A stretch of DNA of 64,000 nucleotides from Agapetus fuscipes (Eukaryota > Arthropoda > Insecta > Trichoptera > Glossosomatidae), in assembly GCA_951799405.1 (NCBI GenBank), contig OX637334.1, forward strand, positions 186,001 to 250,000, in the 5' to 3' direction. Positions 1 to 9,764 of the stretch are shown here, in pieces (within the stretch, counting starts at the first letter, position 1; each line of letters opens with the position of its first letter). The position numbers and the translations under genes are program-made. The notes under the pieces were generated by a model that saw nothing but the letters and a program-made list of their open reading frames with translations, was not told where the DNA came from and ran no database searches.

Positions 1-179
1 AATCATGACGGAAGTTTCCTTTACAATAAGGCTTCCAGCTTCAGGAGAGCTTATTTATGGAGCAAAGTACGTTCAGTTATAGAAACTCAGCGTGAGACAT
101 CTTGGAAGCAGAAATTAAAACAGTCTCTGAGACAAAAATGGAGTTGGTATGTTAACGCTTCAGTAAATAATATAAATAT

Positions 180-461
180 TAGGATGATTTATATGGTGAG
201 CGCTGTTTTTGGGTAAATCACACTTCAAGAGACCTCTGCGAGCCTGGTCTAAGCTCGCTATAGAAAGCGACAATTCTCAAGCAAGACCCAATGGGTGTAA
301 AGCTGGATGGACTTTTAGTGACCAGTCTTTAGTAAAGGTATATGAATTTTTCAACCCAGCGAAGAGCATTATTGAAAATATGAATGATACATTTTTTGCC
401 TGGATTCGAACGCACGACCTTCCATTGAGGTAAGTGTTACCACTAGACTACGGATCGGTGA
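180..461 (-). mobile_element. SINE family I copy (tRNA-derived), I-1
   Basis: Read on the minus strand it starts with a tRNA-like head: an A-box-like stretch containing gtagtctagtggtaacac, then a B-box-like ggtcgtgcgttcgaatcc. A body shared with other copies follows (ctggatgga..., agcaagaccca...), and it ends at the left in sequence related to the shared tail gagcgctgtt...tcatcctaat. Related copies lie at 7.9, 40.7, 46.1, 50.7, 55.7 and 63.5 kb. It is not a working tRNA gene, because the acceptor stem is absent and the body is long. The open frame inside it is incidental. Confidence 0.75.
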
Positions 462-473
462 AATGTTCCAAAT

Positions 474-626
474 TTGCATTTTATCGGCGAACAAATATCA
501 AACGTCAATGTAATAAGGGGCTTTAAAACAACGTATAACTACACCTTAATTAGCCTTTGCCCGAACAACCCAGCTGAGTGATGGCGTAATTAATTGTCGA
601 TGTCAAATGTGCGGACCTCATTCTTA
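474..626. repeat. Degenerate copy of a short MITE-like family (family IV)
   Basis: It contains the family words tcggcgaacaaa and, at the right end, tgtgcggacctcatt, which matches the terminal repeat of the cleaner copy at 27483-27658. The left end is worn, so the boundaries are approximate. Confidence 0.35.
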
Positions 627-693
627 TACTCACAATATTTTAAATAATTTGTGTATTGATATTGGAAAGAAAACACAAAGTTTTTTTTTTTTT

Positions 694-957
694 TAAATAG
701 ATTTGTGAAGAGGAATGCAATTCACCAACCTATTCTGCCTGGCCAGAAACAGGTATTGATATCATTAATTAATAATTCATTATCGTTTATTTTAATGAAT
801 TATTAATTAATAATTACCCAATAACATCTGTTGAACCAGGGTCAAAGTTATGGCCAAATGACCCAGGCGGGGATCGAACCAACGTTGCTCTATTCCAAAC
901 ACACTAGAAAGATCAGCCCACTTGGTCCCCTCGGTCATAACACCGACAGCTTCTTCT
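694..957 (-). mobile_element. SINE family III copy (tRNA-Leu-like head), III-1
   Basis: On the minus strand it begins near ggtgttatgaccgagggg, an A box like that of class II (Leu/Ser) tRNAs, followed by a B box in ggttcgatccccgcctgg. It then carries a conserved body (tttgaccctggttcaacaga), an AT-rich palindromic centre built on attaattaat, and a 3' end of ggttggtgaattgcattcct plus an A-rich tail. It is close to the copies at 38.7 and 59.6 kb. Confidence 0.8.
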
Positions 958-1552
958 CGAGTTGACTTATTTCCTCGATCGCGAGTTGTTTTCCTGATAA
1001 TGACGCGATAACATCGAAAGCACTCGAGGAAATGAATCAACTCGTGAAGAAACCTTCTTTCCTAATGGTTTGGGAAAATAAAGTACAACAAGTGCTCGAC
1101 TAATTTACTGCCCACTCTGTGTTTTTTGTTCATTTGCAAGTGAATATATATTTTTTTCATTCCATTCGCTCGGTGGTCCATCCATGAAGTCCGCACACAT
1201 TTAAAAGTTGAAGTTGTAAGTTAATTACTGGCCTGTCCGCTGCAGACGCGGGAACACTTGTGGAAATGCAGCCCTGTACTCCGAGTAAATCATAAAAATG
1301 TATGAGAACTAAATCACTCTCCAAGAGTGCCGTCGTATATTCTATACATTTTTAGTTTACGTAATCGAGGGGAGCTTACGTAATTTATTTTATTTTTATT
1401 TATTTATTAAGAGGTGCAATACAGACAATTGGTACATATAAACAATAAAAAAAAATAATAAGCAACAGTAACACAAATAACCAATCATCCAAACTATGCA
1501 CACTACATCAATAAACACTATAATGTTTTATACTCGAGGTACTGGACATGGC
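958..1552. other. Intronic DNA, no gene seen
   Basis: No exon, RNA gene or assigned repeat was recognised. The stretch near 1381-1450 is AT-rich (ttatttattt runs followed by aagaggtgcaatac) and resembles a degraded retrotransposon 3' end, but I could not assign it. Confidence 0.5.
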
Positions 1553-1619
1553 TTCCATTAATATATATAGCAATATACTGTACTAGAAACTTTAGTTCAG
1601 TATAATTTAGTAGAATTGA

Positions 1620-1870
1620 CTTATAGGTTGGTATGCGGCTGACCACCCATACTGTAAAAAATGGTTCACTTTGCCAATGTCACCCCTGTTTCAGGGAAGG
1701 ACGGCAAGAGTTGCAGAGCTTATGTTCATTTGAGATTGGATTTTTATATTGTAGGTCCACATGCGGTATGTGTTAGCGCGAAATTATACATGTCTGCTTG
1801 TGGGAATGCATTTAATATAAATCTTAAATGATATATATCTTTGCAGCTTAGATTAGATTAGATTGGATTA
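1620..1870 (+). repeat. A-family dispersed repeat, A-1, with defined empty site
   Basis: This is a full-length copy of the commonest repeat in the window: it opens cttataggttggtatg and ends in a (gatta)n tail after tttgcagctta. The paralogous composite copy at 29.3 kb lacks it, and the single ga at the empty site (29349-29350 on the other strand) appears on both sides here (1618-1619 and 1871-1872). The target duplication is therefore 2 bp at most, or the junctions reflect microhomology (ttga). Confidence 0.8.
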
Positions 1871-2018
1871 GAAGCGTTCGAGATGTGTATCTGAGATGAA
1901 AAATGCGTCCGATCTTTTGGCGTGATCGGGTCACCAATGAAGAAGTGCTCCGACGTATGCGCACCACAAAGGAACTTCTGCCAACCATTAAGCAGAGAAA
2001 GCTGATGTACTTCGATCA

Positions 2019-2023
2019 CATTA
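2019..2023 (+). repeat. 5-bp target-site duplication (left) of gypsy element
   Basis: The pentamer catta is directly repeated at 7058-7062. It occurs once in the paralogous uninterrupted site at 29229-29233 (as taatg on the plus strand). Confidence 0.9.
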
Positions 2024-2256
2024 TGTGATGTATTTTGGGGATGTTTATTGTGGATGGGGGATATCAATCAGACGAACAGATGAGTCTTGGTTTCAATGTG
2101 ATGTATTATTCCATTTCAGTGTTTACAAGGCGAGAGACAAAACCAGACTGCTCAGTGAAGCAATAATAATCTCTAATAATATTATATTACAATAATACAT
2201 TACCTTATATATGATATTACCTACTCTAAATAATCATATCATAATTATACATTACA
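2024..2256 (-). repeat. 3' LTR of gypsy element
   Basis: A 233-bp direct repeat of 6825-7057. On the coding strand it starts tgtaatgtataat and ends acatcaca. It contains an AATAAA-type polyadenylation signal (plus-strand tttatt near 2046) and a TATATAAG box (plus strand about 2203-2211). Confidence 0.93.
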
Positions 2257-2267
2257 CCTCCCTCACT
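2257..2267 (-). other. Polypurine tract of gypsy element
   Basis: On the coding strand the 11 bases immediately 5' of the 3' LTR read agtgagggagg, the expected plus-strand priming site. Confidence 0.75.
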
Positions 2268-2366
2268 AAATGACGAATCTACATTACATTATATCATACT
2301 TATCATACTTATCATTATAACATATTATATCAATAAAAATTATATCTTATACAATTTCATCTTCTT

Positions 2367-5300
2367 TCATCTTGGGTACCGCAGGCGGTTCTCCCCCCTC
2401 GGACGCAGGCGCTCCGACCATGGTTGGAACCTGGAAACACCCGAGTCATTAGAGATCTGTCCTGCCTCATCCAACAGCTGACCCAACCCCAGGTCATTGT
2501 CAGACTCATCCTCCCAAGACACCTTTCTTCCGGAAATCTGATCATGATGTCTTTTCCAAATCTGATTTCCAGCTTTTACCAAGTAAATCCTGTTTCCCAA
2601 TGTTTTAAATATAATGCATGGAACCCACTTCCCTACATTTCTGAAATCCTTAGTCATTACCTTTTGTCCAATTCTGAATAGTCCTTTAATCTTTCTTCCC
2701 CTGTAATTCCTTTGTTGATTTTCCTGATTTCTCTTTTTAAAAACACATACCTTTCTCCCCGTCTTTTTAAATGATTTCTCCCCAGGCACTACTGTATCAA
2801 AAATGGATCTTATTTTTCTACCTATCATAAGCACGCTCGGCTCCATCCCTGTTGCTAATGATGGTGCATTTCTATGATCTACTAAAAATTCCAAAAGCTT
2901 ATCTTCATAATCGTTAGGAAACATACCATTTTTCATAATTTTTTTTAAAAAACTTTTTGTTGTTTTTACCGTATTCTCCGCCAAACCGTTTGACGCTGGG
3001 TGATTTACTGCTGAAGTTAAATGCTTAATATTTAAATTTTTGCAAAACCTTTGAAAATCTACTGATGTAAATGCCGTACCATTATCCGTTACAATGCAAC
3101 TTGGAATACCTAACACTGAAAATATTCTCTTCAACTCTCTAATTGTATGCCTTGCATCAATTTTATCAACTTTTACAGCATCTATCCAATTTGATGCTGC
3201 GTCTACTACGACTAAAAAATATTTTCCTGCTAGCGGCCCGAAAAAATCTAAATGTATCCTTTTCCAAATATGTTGTTCTACCGGCCAACTTTTCAACTCG
3301 ACTTTATCTGGAGATCCCATATTTCTTGCACATTGTGTACATTCTCTCACTGTTTTCTCAATTTCTGTATTCATCCCTAACCAAAAAAAATAATTTCTAG
3401 CCAAAGTTTTCGTTTTTACAATTCCCATGTGAGATTTGTGAATAAACTTCAAAATATCTTCCCTTAATGCCAATGGTATTACCAATCTGTTTTCATAAAA
3501 TAAACAATCATTTGATTCGCTTAACTTTTCTCTTAAAAACCACCATTTTACCAATCCATTTGTCATTTTGGATTTATTTGGCCACCCTGTTTTCAAATAC
3601 TCCTTTATCTCACAAATGACCTTGTCATTACGAGATGCTTCCTTGATGCATTCTACATTTAAATTTGTTTCTACTGCAATACAGTTTAAAAATTCTCCTT
3701 CAACGTCCTCAATGTTTATCTCATTTATGATCTCAATATTATCTTCCCCCTCATTATCCGTACTACTCATTGGTAACCTCGACAAAAAATCTGCTTTATT
3801 ATCCTTTGACGGAACATATTCAATAGTATAATCAAATCCTTGCAAAATTAATGCATATCTTTGTAATCTATTAGCTGCCAGTATAGGTATGTTTTTATGT
3901 TCACCCAAAATGTGAACCAATGGCTTGTTGTCGCAAACTAGAATAAACTGCCTCCCATAAATATATTGAAAAAACTTTTTTAATGCGAATATAATAGCAC
4001 ATGCCTCTTTATCTAAAATAGAATATTTTTTCTCTGTATTCGACAAAGTTCTACTCGCATACGCAATTGGTCTTTCTAATCCGTTCTCGTATTGATGACA
4101 AATTATCGCCGATAGACCTTGGTCACTTGCGTCAGTAATTACCTTCACCGGTAACTCTGGATTATAATGTACCAGAATCCTATCGGAGACTAAAATAGCT
4201 TTTACTTTATCGAAAGCTAATTGACATTCTTTTGTCCAGCTAAATTTTGCTCCTTTTTCTAATAGTTTGTACAACGGCTGCAAAACGCTAGCTAAATCTC
4301 TTATAAAAATTCTATAATAATTTATTGCACCTAAAAAAGAGCGTACCTCCGATATGTCACTTGGAGTTTTCAAGTTTTTTATAGCTTCAACTTTATGTTG
4401 AAGTGGTTTCACACCATCCCTCGATATTTGAAATCCCAAATATTCAACTTCTGTCAACCCAAATTCACATTTTTGTAAATTAACACTAAATCCACTACGT
4501 TCTAAACGCTTAATTACCTCTTCCGTTGCCTTCTCCAATTCTTGCAATGTATTCCCATAAATTAACAAATCATCCATAAATGCTATCGCATCCAACCCTT
4601 GAATTGCCGAATATAAAGCTCTGCTAAATATCGCTGGTGACGTCGTGAGACCAAAAGGAAGTACCTTGTACCTAAATAACCCAAATGGTGACGAAATCAC
4701 ACAAAGATTTCTCGACTCCTCCGACAACCTAATTTGAGAAAAAGCATTTCTCAAATCTAATTTTGCATAAAATTTTGCTCCATTTACTCTATTTATTAAA
4801 TCTTCTACTCTAGGTAACGGGTACTTTATTTTTTTTAACATTGGATTCAAAGTATTTTTAAAATCGGCACATATTCTGATTTCATCATTTTTTTTTTTCA
4901 CAATCACTATTGGACTTGCCATTTCACTAGTCTCTACTTTCTCAATAATACCTTCTTGTAACATGCGATCTATTTCTTTTTCTACCCTTATTCTCAAATT
5001 AAAAGGAATTGGCCTCGGGTTAACAAATTTTGCCTTAAAGTCTTTTATAACTTCTATCTCCGCTTCAAAATTTTTAAAAGTACCAGCTTTACTCTCAAAA
5101 ACAGCTGGATATTTTTTTCTCATACTAGAAAAAAAATCTGCATTATAATTCGTATTATTATTTCCTACTGAATAAATATTATCGCTAACATTGAATGAAT
5201 TTATTTTAAAAGTATTCAAAAAATTCCGACCTAATAAAGAAGACGACCCTTTATATACAACAATTATTTCTATGTACTCTTTACTTCCTTGATATTCTAC

Positions 5301-6383
5301 TCTCATGTACTTACGACCTTTTACTTGTAGTTGAGTACCATCATAGCTTGATAATTTCAAATCACAATGTTCTAACTTAATATTTGAAAAATGTTCATTA
5401 AATATGTGCCAAGGAATAATAGTCACCCCAGAACCCGTATCTAAAATCATTTTTAGATCTGTATCATTTACCTTTACGTTTAAAAAAATGGGACCATCCA
5501 TCTCATTAATGGCCATTATTGTATTTATTCTTCGAAACTTGCATTTATTTGCATAATGACCAGATTTGTTACATTTAAAGCATTTAATATTATTATTATT
5601 TTTATTTAAAAACTTGCATGCATTTTGTTTATGACCGAATTTACCACAGTTAAAGCATTTATAATTATTATTCCTATCACTTGAAATACTTGCATGTCTA
5701 AAAATAGATTTCTTACTATCATTTGAATTATTTCGCTTGATTTCAGAATTTCGCTGTCTATCCCTTGACTTCCGAGTTTCTGTGGAATCCCTCGAATTAC
5801 ACGAACTCATTAAATTTATACTTTCTGAATTGTTTTGACCACACAAATGTTCCATTGTTCTCGCTAATTCTACACATTCAGATAATTTCAATTCCATTGC
5901 TTTTAAAAATATTCTCTGCTTTATTTTGTTCTGTCTGATACCTATTAAAAATATATCCTTCAAATTTGCCTCCAATCTATTCTCAAATTTACAGTCTACC
6001 GCAATTTTTTTCAATCTAGCTATATAATCCTTAATTGACTCGGTTTCGAGCTGTTTACATGAATAAAATGACTCCCTATACTCAAATATATTTTTTTTTA
6101 CCCCACAATGACCCCCAATAATATCAATCAACTCCTCGAATTTTGCCTCCGAAATCTTTTTCGGAAAACATAGATCAGACACCGTCTGAAAAGCCTCCCT
6201 GGTGAGAGACGATAATAGAACAGCCCTTCTGCGTTCTTCAGTTAAAAACTTCTCATCATACAAAATGAGAACTTGGTCGAGCCGAAGTCTGAAGACATCC
6301 CAATCTCCAGTCCTATGGCAAAAAGGACTTAGACTCCTCAGTGTTCCCTCCATAGTCTGAAACGGCAGAAAGAAAGAAAACAA
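2367..6383 (-). CDS. Gag-Pol polyprotein, Ty3/gypsy type, intact
   Basis: The 1338-residue single ORF has no Gag/Pol frameshift. Gag is at about 1-290, with two CCHC zinc knuckles at about 243-256 (CFNCGKFGHKQNAC) and 268-281. An aspartic protease follows with LDTGSG at 314-319. Reverse transcriptase has KLDLRNAF at 541-548 and FMDD at 602-605. RNase H has TDAS at 750-753, DKEA at 791-794 and CDNKP at 817-821. Integrase has a zinc-binding HKSH...CTQC segment (982-1018) and a D-D-35-E core (D1046, D1100, E1136). The domain order protease-RT-RNaseH-integrase is diagnostic of Ty3/gypsy. Start: Met1 is the first in-frame ATG, but Met11 (MEGTL) is equally plausible. No env follows the ORF. The products would make virus-like particles and integrate a DNA copy. 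All catalytic residues I looked for are present. Confidence 0.95.
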   Translation of the reverse strand: MFSFFLPFQTMEGTLRSLSPFCHRTGDWDVFRLRLDQVLILYDEKFLTEERRRAVLLSSLTREAFQTVSDLCFPKKISEAKFEELIDIIGGHCGVKKNIFEYRESFYSCKQLETESIKDYIARLKKIAVDCKFENRLEANLKDIFLIGIRQNKIKQRIFLKAMELKLSECVELARTMEHLCGQNNSESINLMSSCNSRDSTETRKSRDRQRNSEIKRNNSNDSKKSIFRHASISSDRNNNYKCFNCGKFGHKQNACKFLNKNNNNIKCFKCNKSGHYANKCKFRRINTIMAINEMDGPIFLNVKVNDTDLKMILDTGSGVTIIPWHIFNEHFSNIKLEHCDLKLSSYDGTQLQVKGRKYMRVEYQGSKEYIEIIVVYKGSSSLLGRNFLNTFKINSFNVSDNIYSVGNNNTNYNADFFSSMRKKYPAVFESKAGTFKNFEAEIEVIKDFKAKFVNPRPIPFNLRIRVEKEIDRMLQEGIIEKVETSEMASPIVIVKKKNDEIRICADFKNTLNPMLKKIKYPLPRVEDLINRVNGAKFYAKLDLRNAFSQIRLSEESRNLCVISSPFGLFRYKVLPFGLTTSPAIFSRALYSAIQGLDAIAFMDDLLIYGNTLQELEKATEEVIKRLERSGFSVNLQKCEFGLTEVEYLGFQISRDGVKPLQHKVEAIKNLKTPSDISEVRSFLGAINYYRIFIRDLASVLQPLYKLLEKGAKFSWTKECQLAFDKVKAILVSDRILVHYNPELPVKVITDASDQGLSAIICHQYENGLERPIAYASRTLSNTEKKYSILDKEACAIIFALKKFFQYIYGRQFILVCDNKPLVHILGEHKNIPILAANRLQRYALILQGFDYTIEYVPSKDNKADFLSRLPMSSTDNEGEDNIEIINEINIEDVEGEFLNCIAVETNLNVECIKEASRNDKVICEIKEYLKTGWPNKSKMTNGLVKWWFLREKLSESNDCLFYENRLVIPLALREDILKFIHKSHMGIVKTKTLARNYFFWLGMNTEIEKTVRECTQCARNMGSPDKVELKSWPVEQHIWKRIHLDFFGPLAGKYFLVVVDAASNWIDAVKVDKIDARHTIRELKRIFSVLGIPSCIVTDNGTAFTSVDFQRFCKNLNIKHLTSAVNHPASNGLAENTVKTTKSFLKKIMKNGMFPNDYEDKLLEFLVDHRNAPSLATGMEPSVLMIGRKIRSIFDTVVPGEKSFKKTGRKVCVFKKRNQENQQRNYRGRKIKGLFRIGQKVMTKDFRNVGKWVPCIIFKTLGNRIYLVKAGNQIWKRHHDQISGRKVSWEDESDNDLGLGQLLDEAGQISNDSGVSRFQPWSERLRPRGENRLRYPR

Positions 6384-6824
6384 AAATCTTATCTGCTTCT
6401 GCGTCCGACAGTCCAGGAAACGCCTACGTGACCCTCAGAAAGTGGCTTCCACTCCCTGCAGCAGTCACCTCCAGGAAAATGACCCTCAAGGCTCCCAGCT
6501 CCTGCAGTACTCCCTGCAGCACTCCGCCCCAGTTGGATCCTCTCCTCTTGAAAAGAAAACCGCTGCAGTAACTCCCTGCAGCGATTCCTCTTGGCTCCGT
6601 GAGTTCTCTTCCTCTTGAAGAAAACCGCTCCTTCTCTTCAGACTTCTTCCAGTTCTCCCTGCAGCAACCTCGCCTCAGCTGGCTTCGTGATCCTCAGTCT
6701 TCAGATCCTTCTTCCTTCTCGAAGATTCCCACATGTTGCTCTTGCAACAATATTATTTTATTTCTTCCAAAAAAAATTTTTTTATCCCGTTTTATATGGT
6801 TCTTCTTTATCCTGACTGCGCCAC
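6384..6824 (-). other. Gypsy 5' leader with candidate primer-binding site
   Basis: On the coding strand the primer-binding-site candidate tggcgcagtcaggat begins one base after the 5' LTR (about 6809-6823). I do not assign the primer tRNA. The leader also holds several imperfect ctgcag-containing repeats (6455-6670). Confidence 0.65.
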
Positions 6825-7057
6825 TGTGATGTATTTTGGGGATGTTTATTGTGGATGGGGGATATCAATCAGACGAACAGATGAGTCTTGGTTTCAATGT
6901 GATGTATTATTCCATTTCAGTGTTTACAAGGCGAGAGACAAAACCAGACTGCTCAGTGAAGCAATAATAATCTCTAATAATATTATATTACAATAATACA
7001 TTACCTTATATATGATATTACCTACTCTAAATAATCATATCATAATTATACATTACA
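6825..7057 (-). repeat. 5' LTR of gypsy element
   Basis: It appears identical in sequence and length to 2024-2256. It contains the TATA-like promoter box (plus strand about 7004-7012) that would drive the genomic transcript on the minus strand. Confidence 0.93.
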
Positions 7058-7062
7058 CATTA
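7058..7062 (+). repeat. 5-bp target-site duplication (right) of gypsy element
   Basis: A direct repeat, catta, of 2019-2023. Confidence 0.9.
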
Positions 7063-7897
7063 TGACAAATGAGAAATACTGTCTCCTTCACCTTATCCTA
7101 CAGGATAGGTACGATTGAGGAGAGAAGATCTCAGGGACGCCGAAGGACATTGTGGCTCATAAAACCTGCGACAATGGTTCGGCAGAAGCACCAAGTCCCT
7201 TTTTCGAGCCGCACCATCCAAAGTAAAAATAGCCATGAAGTGGCATCAAAAGTAGAAGAAGAGGTGGGAGTAGACAGTGGCCAGCGCGTGCCCGGGGAAA
7301 CACATTTCAAAATTTATATTCTTCCCTTTGCCTCACATGTTACAAATTACAAGTTCTTGTTTTTGAATTTTTGCAGTGTATTTAAAAACAATAACTAACT
7401 GACTTACAAGTTTTGACTATCGAGGGTAAGAGTGGTCAGCTGGTACTTCAGGGTGGGAGCTAGCAAGGGGTGAGGGGGGGAGCTAACAGGGGGTGAGGGT
7501 GGAGCTGGACTGTGGGGACAGATGTCCGGAAACTTTGGTTGATTGGAATTCAATTACACGTTTTTTCATTTATGATTTGAGGCTCTGACGTGTGGCGGTA
7601 CAATTTTTTTTGTGTACAGAATTTGTGTCGAGTCCGTAATACGGGGTCGAGTCCGATAGAGAACTACTTGTGTTGAAAATTGTTGTGATAACTCAAGAAT
7701 GGATGGATCAAACTCCACACTTCAGCTTAACGGTCTTAAGATTTACATAATTTAACTGCATACACATAATAACACTAGAACAAAAGTGATTTTCCGTTGA
7801 TAGTTTAGTTATCAAAACGTTTGTTCAATGCCAAAGGGCTAGAGTTAGATTTAACTGAGGGTACCATACTCAGTTTCTTGTTTCGGCGGTTGTTCTA

Positions 7898-8168
7898 CAT
7901 TAACCGACTTGTAGTTGACGCCATGTACTCGCAATTAGAAGATCATGGATTCGATTCCCAGCGTAGTAAAAAAAATATCATTCAATTAATTATCAAAGTG
8001 TGCTCCTCGCTGGGTTAGCAAATTCATATGCCTCAACCAAGTTCCATCCAGCCTTACCAGCAACTGGGACTTGCTTGTGTTATATGCGCTTACCTTAGCG
8101 ACGACCAAGTTCACAGAGGACTCTTGAGGTGTAATTTACACATAAACAGCTCTCAGAATCACTCATTA
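7898..8168 (+). mobile_element. SINE family I copy, I-2 (diverged)
   Basis: The tRNA-like head carries atggattcgattccc as the B box, followed by the family body: gctcctcgctgggtt, then gttccatccagcctta, then actcttgaggtgtaattta. The tail after the tcactc motif is short. Confidence 0.65.
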
Positions 8169-8884
8169 TTTACTAGAAGGTATTACCATATCTAACAAGA
8201 AATGAAAACCTACGTCTTTTTCAGTAGCAACGAAATATGGAGGAAAAACGAAGTTAACCATCGTATGTGAATGTTTTATGTTTGGATAGAAGGAGGTAAG
8301 ATTCACCAACTTAAAAACAGAAGAGGTTAGGAACATAGAGAGAAGGAATTTAGTCCATGGTTGTCATTTTCTGTACCTAAATACTTCAGTTAATGGAAGC
8401 TGTGAAGTGTGAAGATGCAGTTCTGCTGGTTTGCGGAGTCCGCCTGCACGAGGCTTACAGGCGCGACCACGGACTGGGTGTTTACAGTCTAAATACAGAG
8501 AATCGCCGAGTCAACAGTTCGCAGATGTATTTAGTCTTAGATAATAAGCGGTGCTGTCATATACGTGTCATAACATACAAATAGGGAGCTTTTAACTAAT
8601 ATTTGTTCATTATTTATCTATTGTTTTAAAACATGCTACTAGTGTCAGGTTCGATACCTGGCAATCAACCTTCAGATAGGTATGCTTCATGTTGAAATAA
8701 GGTTCTAATGTTGGTCACTTAGGTATATGATACCACGCTGAGAACGATTTGCAATGTCCCAACTCTATCGTACTCCATAAAAAAACAACTTAAAGATGGG
8801 CATTCAAAGTTTTGTTTGGAGTCTGAACGTCGCTATAGAAAGCGCCAATATGATTATGTGGATAACATGGATGACGTCACTCAC
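8169..8884. other. Tomosyn intron downstream of exon c
   Basis: No exon was recognised. An isolated B-box-like caggttcgatacctgg lies at about 8646-8661, and a SINE I fragment with the word tatagaaagcgccaat at about 8833-8848. The host intron continues beyond the left window edge. Confidence 0.45.
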
Positions 8885-9019
8885 GGCTCGATGGCTTTGT
8901 TCCAGTTGACGGTGTAGCCGCTCAGCACGAAGGTGTCGATGTTGACCACGTGCACGTTGCCGCGCTCCGTGCCCACGTGCAACCAGCGCGACTGCAGCGG
9001 CAGGTGCAGGCACGTGATC
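8885..9019 (-). CDS. tomosyn: Tomosyn (syntaxin-binding protein 5-like), internal exon c
   Basis: A 135-bp internal exon on the minus strand. The acceptor is cttgcag|gatcacg and the donor is gagcc|gtgagt. With the aa carried over from exon b it encodes K, then ITCLHLPLQSRWLHVGTERG and NVHVVNIDTFVLSGYTVNWN, then KAIE, leaving two bases (phase 2) for the next exon. This is the tomosyn WD40-propeller segment that in known family members reads close to LP.QSKWLYVGTERGN...LSGY...WNKAIE. Tomosyn binds syntaxin and SNAP25 and restrains SNARE-driven vesicle fusion through a C-terminal R-SNARE motif, which is not in this window. A minisatellite begins within about 20 nt upstream of the acceptor. The alternative, an Lgl-family paralogue, is less likely because the GTERGN and NKAIE strings are tomosyn-like. 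Confidence 0.92.
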
Positions 9020-9033
9020 CTGCAAGCAACACA

Positions 9034-9321
9034 ACATGAGTCAGGCAACAAGAACAAGGAAGAATACGAGTCAGTCAGCAAGAGACAAGATCAGTCAGGC
9101 AACAAGAACAAGAGACAAGATGAGTCAGTCAACAAGAGACAAGATGAGTCAGTCAACAAGAGACAAGATGAGTCAGTCAACAACAGACAAGATGAGTCAG
9201 TCAACAAGAGACTAGTTGAATCAGTCAACAAGAGCAAGAGACAAGATAAGTCAGTCAACAAGAACAAGAGATAAAATGAGTCAGTCAACAAGAACAAGAG
9301 AAAAGATGAATCAGTCAACGA
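9034..9321 (-). repeat. 24-bp minisatellite abutting the exon c splice acceptor
   Basis: About 10 imperfect units of the plus-strand motif gagtcagtcaacaagagaca+agat. On the transcribed minus strand each unit is pyrimidine-rich and carries ctgac or ttgac, which resemble branch points. Between the acceptor AG (9020-9021) and 9212 there is no AG dinucleotide on the transcribed strand. See findings. Confidence 0.9.
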
Positions 9322-9764
9322 TCTGAAAATGGTGGAAAAAATAGAGGGCTATACCAGGGAATTCCGACAAATTTCGCGGTGGAAAACGTAAATAACTTTA
9401 TAAATGCTCGTGGATGATATTTTTAAACCTATAGTGAAGATTCCACGCCTTCAAAATAAGAACCTGCTCCCTCGAGCACAGGGAGACCCCCCTTAAATAG
9501 AAGTGGTTGGCGTAACGCTCTTTTCACATGGTTTCGGATGAGACCGTCGGACGAAACGTGAGAAAGCTTTCATGCACTACTAGACTTCTGATTCGGCACC
9601 GGATAGAAAAAACCACAAACAAAGTGGGCAGAGCTTGCTCTCTCTGAAAAGGGGGTAAGGCTGTTCCACTCATTACATGTGACCACTTTGTGAACAACGC
9701 GTCAAAAAGCTGCACACACTGCAACTTTGTTGAGTTACGCTTTGTACACAAAAAAAATCAGGAT
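9322..9764. other. Intronic DNA, no gene seen
   Basis: Mixed-composition sequence between two minisatellites. ORFs on both strands show no recognisable domain. Confidence 0.5.

Larger units (their letters stand above)
2024..7057 (-). mobile_element. Intact Ty3/gypsy LTR retrotransposon, 5034 bp
   Basis: The element lies on the minus strand, the same orientation as the host gene. It has two 233-bp LTRs that I read as identical, beginning TG and ending CA on the coding strand, a primer-binding-site candidate next to the 5' LTR, a purine tract before the 3' LTR, and one uninterrupted Gag-Pol ORF. A 5-bp catta duplication flanks it, and an empty paralogous site exists at 29.23 kb. There is no envelope ORF. 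Matching LTRs and an intact ORF point to a very recent insertion, possibly still capable of movement. It interrupts composite repeat C. Confidence 0.95.
1553..7762 (+). repeat. Composite repeat C, copy 1, broken by an A repeat and a gypsy element
   Basis: Removing 1620-1870 (A repeat) and 2024-7057 (gypsy) leaves about 0.95 kb that matches, on the opposite strand, 28438-29408. It contains a degraded C-terminal LINE reverse-transcriptase tail on the plus strand. Readable peptides are TNEEVLRRMRTTKELLPTIK before the gypsy insertion and EKYCLLHLI plus RRSQGRRRT after it. A non-coding 3' part (7270-7762) follows, with two to three units of a GC-rich ~23-bp motif. Stops and frameshifts show the copy is dead. 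Both copies share the same apparent ends, so this looks like a dispersed unit, not random homology. Confidence 0.75.

Noticed and set aside
2424..5148. Several plus-strand ORFs inside the gypsy element
   Set aside because: They are antisense shadows of the Gag-Pol ORF with no independent features.
2024..7057. Endogenous retrovirus with an envelope gene
   Set aside because: No ORF remains between the pol stop and the 3' LTR (about 110 bp), so it is a plain LTR retrotransposon.
8393..8584. A 63-codon plus-strand ORF near exon c, considered as an exon or small gene
   Set aside because: No recognisable motif, no supporting splice sites, and it lies in the tomosyn intron on the opposite strand.
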